From an uncultured Oscillospiraceae bacterium (GTDB lineage: Bacteria; Bacillota; Clostridia; Oscillospirales; Oscillospiraceae), in contig CAKTPR010000087.1 in NCBI GenBank assembly GCA_934591725.1, positions 1 through 9,368 on the forward strand: a stretch of 9,368 nucleotides of DNA, read 5' to 3'. A program made the position numbers and the translations under genes. Below are positions 5,391-9,368 of the stretch, in pieces. Numbering within the stretch: position 1 is the stretch's first letter; each line of letters opens with the position of its first letter. Under the pieces are notes generated by a model. The model made no database searches and was not told the DNA's origin. It saw nothing but the letters and a program-made list of their open reading frames with translations.

Positions 5391-6869
5391 ATGACTGATA
5401 CAAATATCTACCGCGATATAGCGGCGCGTACCGACGGCGCTTTCATGCTTGGTGTTGTGGGGCCGGTGCGTACCGGGAAGTCCACATTTATCAAGCGCTT
5501 TATGGAAAAGCTTGTGATCCCGCGGATCGACAACACCTACATGAAGGAGCGCGCCCGCGATGAGCTGCCGCAAAGCGGCTCAGGCCGGACGATCATGACC
5601 GCCGAGCCGAAGTTTGTGCCGGAAAACGCGGTGAACATCGCACTGGGTGACGGAGCCGAGCTGTCGGTGCGGCTGGTCGACTGCGTCGGCTACATGGTGG
5701 ACGGCGCTGCCGGGCAGTTCGAGGATGGCGCGGAGCGTCTTGTCACCACGCCGTGGTTCGACCATGAGATAACCATGACGGAGGCAGCGGAGAAGGGGAC
5801 GCACAAGGTCATAACCGAGCACTCGACCGTCGGCATCGTTGTGACTACCGACGGGACGATATGCGACATTCCGCGCGAGAAATATGAAGAGCCCGAAGAG
5901 CGCGCAATAAATGAGCTGAAGAGCATCGGAAAGCCCTTTGTAGTCCTTCTCAACAGCGCCGAGCCTGCGTCAGAGACGGCGATAGCCATTGCCGAGGAGA
6001 TCACCGCGCGGTACGACGTGCGCTGCATTAGGGTCAACTGCATGACACTGACGGAGGACGACATCGCCGGTATCATCCGTTCCGTGCTCGAAGAGTTCCC
6101 GCTCAAATCCATAGGCATCTTTCTGCCTGAGTGGCTGGAAGCGCTGCCGGAGGATAACGAACTGCGCAATGAACTGTTTGCCAGCATAATGGATTGCAGC
6201 AGCGGCGTGTGCAGAATAAAGGACTGCCGATGCGCTGTTGATAAGCTCTCGCAGTGCGAGTGCGTAAACGATGTCAGCATCGACAGGAGCGACCTTGGCA
6301 CGGGCACCGTGTCCGTGACCGTCTGCCTGCCGCGCAGCCTGTATTATAAAACGATCAGCGAGCAGACCGGCATCGAGATAAACAACGACGGCGACCTGAT
6401 ATCCACGCTCACGGAAATGAGCGAGGTAAAGCGCGACTATGATAAGCTGCGCTGCGCGCTGAACGACGTGCGCACAAAGGGCTACGGCGTTGTTATGCCG
6501 GACTCCTCGCAGATGCAGCTTGAGGAGCCTCAGATCGTCCGCCAGGGCGGGAAATACAGTGTGAAGCTCAAGGCGAATGCCCCGGCTATACACATGCTCA
6601 TGACGAATATAGAGACAGAAGTGACACCGGCTATCGGAGGCGAGACCGCGTCCGAGGATATAATCAACTTCCTGCTCCAGGGCTTTGACGGAGACGTTAA
6701 CCGTATATGGCAGTCGAACATATTCGGCAAGTCGCTTTACGATATCGCCGAGGAGGGACTTACATCAAAGATAGAATCGCTGCCGGAAAACGCAAAACAG
6801 AAGCTTCAGCAGACCTTGCAGCGCATAATAAACGAAGGCAGCGGCGGGCTTATCTGCATCCTGCTGTGA
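5391..6869 (+). CDS. spoIVA: Stage IV sporulation protein A (SpoIVA), spore coat morphogenetic ATPase
   Basis: SpoIVA is made in the mother cell, coats the outer forespore membrane, and polymerises on ATP hydrolysis to form the basement layer of the coat. The 492 residues equal the Bacillus subtilis length. An N-terminal TRAFAC-type P-loop domain (about 1-235) shows Walker A GPVRTGKST (24-32, Lys30), TIMTAEPKFVP (67-77) and Walker B VRLVDCVGY (93-101, Asp97). The middle domain (about 240-365) is divergent. The C-terminal domain (about 366-492) is well conserved, with RQGGKYSVKLKA, APAIHM and the final NEGSGGLICILL. Two departures stand out: Ala71 where Bacillus has Thr71, and six cysteines within residues 269-291. 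The SD GGAGG (5379-5383) is excellent but lies inside a hairpin. The identification is very secure. Confidence 0.97.
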   Translation: MTDTNIYRDIAARTDGAFMLGVVGPVRTGKSTFIKRFMEKLVIPRIDNTYMKERARDELPQSGSGRTIMTAEPKFVPENAVNIALGDGAELSVRLVDCVGYMVDGAAGQFEDGAERLVTTPWFDHEITMTEAAEKGTHKVITEHSTVGIVVTTDGTICDIPREKYEEPEERAINELKSIGKPFVVLLNSAEPASETAIAIAEEITARYDVRCIRVNCMTLTEDDIAGIIRSVLEEFPLKSIGIFLPEWLEALPEDNELRNELFASIMDCSSGVCRIKDCRCAVDKLSQCECVNDVSIDRSDLGTGTVSVTVCLPRSLYYKTISEQTGIEINNDGDLISTLTEMSEVKRDYDKLRCALNDVRTKGYGVVMPDSSQMQLEEPQIVRQGGKYSVKLKANAPAIHMLMTNIETEVTPAIGGETASEDIINFLLQGFDGDVNRIWQSNIFGKSLYDIAEEGLTSKIESLPENAKQKLQQTLQRIINEGSGGLICILL

Positions 6870-6890
6870 CGCGCGCAGATGGTATTTTGT

Positions 6891-6919
6891 TTGACTTGAC
6901 CGTACAAGGCATATATAAT
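6891..6919 (+). promoter_or_regulatory. Strong sigma-A-like promoter before the amidase gene
   Basis: TTGACT (6891-6896), a 17-base spacer and TATAAT (6914-6919) lie in the short gap after spoIVA. A second TTGACC (6896-6901) overlaps the first but is too close to serve the same -10. The predicted start is near 6926, inside the AGAAGG run at 6923-6928. No terminator is visible between spoIVA and this promoter. Confidence 0.72.
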
Positions 6920-6948
6920 AGAAGAAGGTGAAAGGGCATTTGTCTCGA

Positions 6949-7653
6949 ATGTTGAAGCTGAAACCGCCGATCCGCAAACCTGTGATTGTGCTTCTGCTGG
7001 CTCTGCTCCCATCGTTTTTCTTGCTGGCGTTCAGAGGAAAAATGACGGACGTCTCAGCGCACACAGGGAGTACGACGCTTGTCATCGATCCTGGGCATGG
7101 GGGAATAGACGGCGGCGCGCAGGGTGCTGACGGCTCAAGAGAGAGCGATATTAACCTTGCGATAGCGCTGAAGCTGCGCGCGCTCGCGGAGTTCTATGGG
7201 CAGGATAATATAATGACCCGTCAGGATGACAGCACCAAATCCGATACGCCAAGCTACAGCGAGCACCGCGACCTTGAGTGCAGGACAGAGATCGTAAACG
7301 AAGCGCCGAATCCGGTGCTGATAAGCATCCACCAGAACTGCTTCCCGACGGGAGTGCCGAGCGGACCGCAGGTCATGTACGCGGCGACGCAGGACAGCGA
7401 GGAGTTCGGCAAGCTCATGCACGGCAACCTGATACGCAGCCTTGCACCGGAAAACCGGCGGGTCGCGGAGCCCGCATCCAAGGGACTGTATATACTCTCG
7501 CACGTGAGCTGCCCGGCGGTGCTGGTCGAGTGCGGATTCATGTCAAACTTCTCGGATATGGAGAACCTTAAAACCTCAGGCTACCAGACCTCGGTCGCAG
7601 CGGTGCTGATGGCCAGCTATCTGCAATACAGAACAGGTATACAAAGTACATAA
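6949..7653 (+). CDS. cwlD: Membrane-anchored N-acetylmuramoyl-L-alanine amidase, CwlD-like
   Basis: This is a zinc amidase of the Amidase_3 family, which cleaves the bond between muramic acid and the peptide stem of peptidoglycan. From ATG 6949 it has 234 residues. A basic start is followed by one hydrophobic segment (11-28) that acts as signal anchor, and then the catalytic domain outside the membrane. VIDPGHGGIDGG supplies His50, SRESD supplies Glu65, ISIHQN supplies His128, and VECGFMSN supplies the catalytic Glu194. There is no cell-wall-binding repeat, and the size fits CwlD, which prepares cortex peptidoglycan for muramic lactam; the spoIVA neighbour supports this. The start is uncertain. 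GTG 6928 has its SD overlapping the codon, TTG 6940 follows AGAAGG by 11 bases, and ATG 6949 has only AAAGGG 12 bases upstream. The amidase call is firm, CwlD less so. Confidence 0.85.
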   Translation: MLKLKPPIRKPVIVLLLALLPSFFLLAFRGKMTDVSAHTGSTTLVIDPGHGGIDGGAQGADGSRESDINLAIALKLRALAEFYGQDNIMTRQDDSTKSDTPSYSEHRDLECRTEIVNEAPNPVLISIHQNCFPTGVPSGPQVMYAATQDSEEFGKLMHGNLIRSLAPENRRVAEPASKGLYILSHVSCPAVLVECGFMSNFSDMENLKTSGYQTSVAAVLMASYLQYRTGIQST

Positions 7654-7677
7654 GATACATAAGTCAGGAGATATCCT

Positions 7678-9051
7678 ATGGCGAACAAGAGAAAAACAGT
7701 TTATTGCTGCTCGGAGTGCGGCAATGAAACTTCAAACTGGGCGGGCAGATGCCCCGCGTGCGGAGCGTGGAACACGCTTCAGGAAGTGACGATCGAGACC
7801 GGCAGCGGCAAAAAGAGCGCCAGCAATGCGCGCGCCGCTGCCGGTAAGGCGAAGCCGCTCTCGGAGCTTGACACCTCAGAGGAGATAAGGTTCGCGACCG
7901 GGATATCGGAGTTTGACCGTGTGCTTGGCGGCGGAGCCGTCGCGGGCTCGCTCGTTCTTGTCGGCGGTGCGCCGGGTATCGGCAAGTCTACGCTGCTTCT
8001 CCAGATGTGCGCTTCGGCAGGTGCGGGACGGAAGATACTTTACGTCACCGGTGAGGAAAGTCAGCGCCAGCTCAAGCTGCGCGCGATGCGTCTCGGCGTC
8101 GATGGGGAGAACATCTATGTCCTTGCCGAGACGGATATCGACAGCATCATCGCCGCAATCGATGAGCTGAAGCCGGACATTGCGATCATTGACTCCGTCC
8201 AGACCGTGAGCGATTCTGGCGTAGCCTCCGCGCCGGGCAGCATCACGCAGGTGCGCGAATGCACGATGCGGATAATGCGCGTCACCAAGGAAAAGGGACT
8301 TACCGTTTTTGTCGTCGGCCACATAAATAAAGAGGGGAGCATAGCAGGCCCAAAAGTGCTGGAGCACATGGTCGACTGCGTTCTGTACTTTGAGGGCGAG
8401 CGCAGTACAAGCTTCCGCATTCTGCGTGCGGCGAAAAACCGCTTCGGTTCGACAAACGAGATAGGCGTATTTGAAATGGCAGACAGGGGACTGCGCTGTG
8501 TAGAGAACCCGTCCGAAATGCTTCTCAGCGGCAGGCCGGATAACTGTCCGGGAACCTGCGTCGCATGCGTCATTGAGGGCACCCGTCCGATACTTGCCGA
8601 GGTTCAGGCGCTCGTTGCGCCGACGAATTACAACGCAGCGCGCCGCAGCAACGGCATTGACTATAACCGCGCGGCGATGCTGCTCGCGGTGCTTGAAAAG
8701 CGCAGCGGTCTGCCGGTCGGAAGCTGCGACTCGTATATAAACGTTATCGGCGGGCTGAGCCTTGAAGAACCCGCAGCTGACCTTGCGACGAGCCTTGCCG
8801 TTGCGTCCAGCTATCTCGACAGGCCGCTGGGAGCTGACCTTGCGGCAATAGGTGAGGTCGGGCTTTCGGGCGAAATTCGCAGTGTCAGCGCGCTGAATCA
8901 GAGGCTGTCGGAAATACACAGGCTTGGCTTCAAGCGATGTGTCATCCCGGCACATGTGCGCGATGAGCTGGGGAGCTATGACGGGCTGGAGCTGATCACG
9001 GTAAAGAGCATCAGCGAGGCGATAGCCGCCGTGCTGCCGAGGCATAAATGA
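7678..9051 (+). CDS. radA: DNA repair protein RadA (Sms)
   Basis: RadA is a hexameric RecA-like motor that helps branch migration and processing of recombination intermediates. The 457 residues hold the expected parts. An N-terminal C4 zinc finger uses Cys11, Cys14, Cys25 and Cys28, with WAGRCPACGAWNTL. The RecA-like ATPase has Walker A GGAPGIGKST (96-105), Walker B IAIIDSVQT (168-176) and the RadA-specific KNRFG (253-257). A Lon-protease-like C-terminal domain (about 290-455) has a PLGADLAAIGEVGLSGEIR stretch (383-401); as in other RadAs it is not expected to be an active protease. AGGAG (7666-7670) lies 7 bases before the ATG, and the gene follows the amidase by 24 bases, so the two are probably co-transcribed. 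Its stop overlaps the next start. Confidence 0.97.
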   Translation: MANKRKTVYCCSECGNETSNWAGRCPACGAWNTLQEVTIETGSGKKSASNARAAAGKAKPLSELDTSEEIRFATGISEFDRVLGGGAVAGSLVLVGGAPGIGKSTLLLQMCASAGAGRKILYVTGEESQRQLKLRAMRLGVDGENIYVLAETDIDSIIAAIDELKPDIAIIDSVQTVSDSGVASAPGSITQVRECTMRIMRVTKEKGLTVFVVGHINKEGSIAGPKVLEHMVDCVLYFEGERSTSFRILRAAKNRFGSTNEIGVFEMADRGLRCVENPSEMLLSGRPDNCPGTCVACVIEGTRPILAEVQALVAPTNYNAARRSNGIDYNRAAMLLAVLEKRSGLPVGSCDSYINVIGGLSLEEPAADLATSLAVASSYLDRPLGADLAAIGEVGLSGEIRSVSALNQRLSEIHRLGFKRCVIPAHVRDELGSYDGLELITVKSISEAIAAVLPRHK

Positions 9052-9368
9052 TGAGATTCGTTGAGACTCCGAACCTTCCGGTCTGCGTCGACACAGTTAT
9101 AATAGGCGAAAAGTATTGCAATATATTACAAAATGGTGTCGAAAATTTGAACATCAACGTGCTCCCGATGCCGGATGATCCGTATGTTGACGCCAGATTA
9201 TCCGGTCACGCCGACCTTTCGGTGCTGCATCTGGGAGGGAATAAGCTGCTGCTCGCGCCTTATCTGAAGGGAAGTGAGTTTTCGCAGCAGCTGGGGAACA
9301 TGGGATTTGATCTTCAGTTTGCCGATATAGAGCAGTCCTCCCTATACCCCGGCGATGCGCAAATGAAT
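9048..9368 (+). CDS. Uncharacterised protein, 3' truncated by window (possibly DUF6873-type)
   Basis: An open frame starts at ATG 9048 (or the adjacent ATG 9051) and continues for 107 codons to the window edge without a stop. The start overlaps the radA stop (ATGATGA), a common sign of translational coupling. The visible part begins MRFVETPNLP and includes NINVLPMPDD, LSGHADLSVLHLGGNKLLLAP and a glutamine-containing tail. There is no signal peptide, membrane segment or cysteine cluster. The pattern of a short beta-rich start, then a GHADL motif and a hydrophobic strand ending in LAP, reminds me of clostridial proteins annotated as DUF6873 family with a guanidine-modifying-enzyme-like fold. 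That is a recollection and not a firm match. Coding is supported by the overlap, the frame length and codon choice similar to radA. Confidence 0.7.
   Translation, partial: MMRFVETPNLPVCVDTVIIGEKYCNILQNGVENLNINVLPMPDDPYVDARLSGHADLSVLHLGGNKLLLAPYLKGSEFSQQLGNMGFDLQFADIEQSSLYPGDAQMN

Noticed and set aside
6910..6917. CATATATA as a SigE or SigG -10 for the amidase gene.
   Set aside because: No matching -35 lies at the right distance. The TATAAT/TTGACT pair with 17-base spacing is a much better fit.
7876..9045. A 389-codon open frame on the minus strand across radA.
   Set aside because: It is the antisense shadow of radA, which is unmistakable by its zinc finger, Walker A and KNRFG motifs. Codon bias in GC-rich genes leaves the opposite strand open. 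The predicted peptide has no recognisable motif.
9137..9143. TGTCGAA, a Spo0A-box match, with another in reverse at 8448-8454.
   Set aside because: Both lie within coding sequence far from any promoter, and a 7-base degenerate motif is expected by chance in 9 kb.

Overview
The window looks like a chromosomal segment of an endospore-forming Clostridia member, probably from the Oscillospiraceae/Ruminococcaceae side of the class. This rests on three things. The DNA is moderately GC-rich and favours CCG and GCG codons. It carries sporulation genes (a SigH-type sigma factor, spoIVA and a CwlD-like amidase). It also holds small clostridial proteins, namely a double zinc ribbon and a DUF1858 redox-disulfide protein. 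Almost all genes are on the + strand and tightly packed. I see no mobile element, CRISPR array, tRNA, rRNA or phage gene.

Layout. (1) 1-259: the 3' end of a XerD-type tyrosine recombinase, closed by a perfect 10-bp terminator hairpin. (2) 264-2465: a sigma-A-like promoter followed by ruvC-ruvA-ruvB, the complete Holliday-junction machinery, with overlapping or nearly touching genes. (3) 2506-3559: a near-consensus promoter, a SigH-family sigma factor, and a small eight-cysteine zinc-ribbon gene with a distinct codon choice, ended by a 13-bp hairpin. (4) 3581-3836: a 68-residue DUF1858 protein with its own terminator. (5) 3852-5295: trmK and a Nif3-family gene, overlapping by 17 bases. (6) 5296-6869: a structured 95-base gap and then spoIVA. 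(7) 6891-9051: a strong sigma-A-like promoter, a membrane-anchored N-acetylmuramoyl-L-alanine amidase (CwlD-like) and radA. (8) 9048-9368: the start of a poorly characterised gene that overlaps radA and runs off the window.

Two themes link the genes. One is recombination and repair: XerD, RuvABC and RadA all act on recombination intermediates or chromosome dimers. The other is sporulation: SigH acts at onset, SpoIVA builds the coat basement layer, and CwlD takes part in cortex muramic-lactam formation. The TrmK/Nif3 pair is a widespread Firmicutes neighbourhood without a clear link to either theme.

I do not see a wholly new system here. The most interesting signal is non-coding. The gap before spoIVA holds a 14-bp imperfect hairpin that buries the spoIVA Shine-Dalgarno sequence, overlapped by two 9-base direct repeats resembling SigE promoter elements. 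A SigE transcript from the downstream copy would begin after the 5' arm and escape the hairpin, while read-through from trmK-nif3 would be translationally silenced. Other points of note are a six-cysteine cluster in the middle of SpoIVA, strong terminators between genes that have no visible promoters, and the unusual codon choice of the zinc-ribbon gene.
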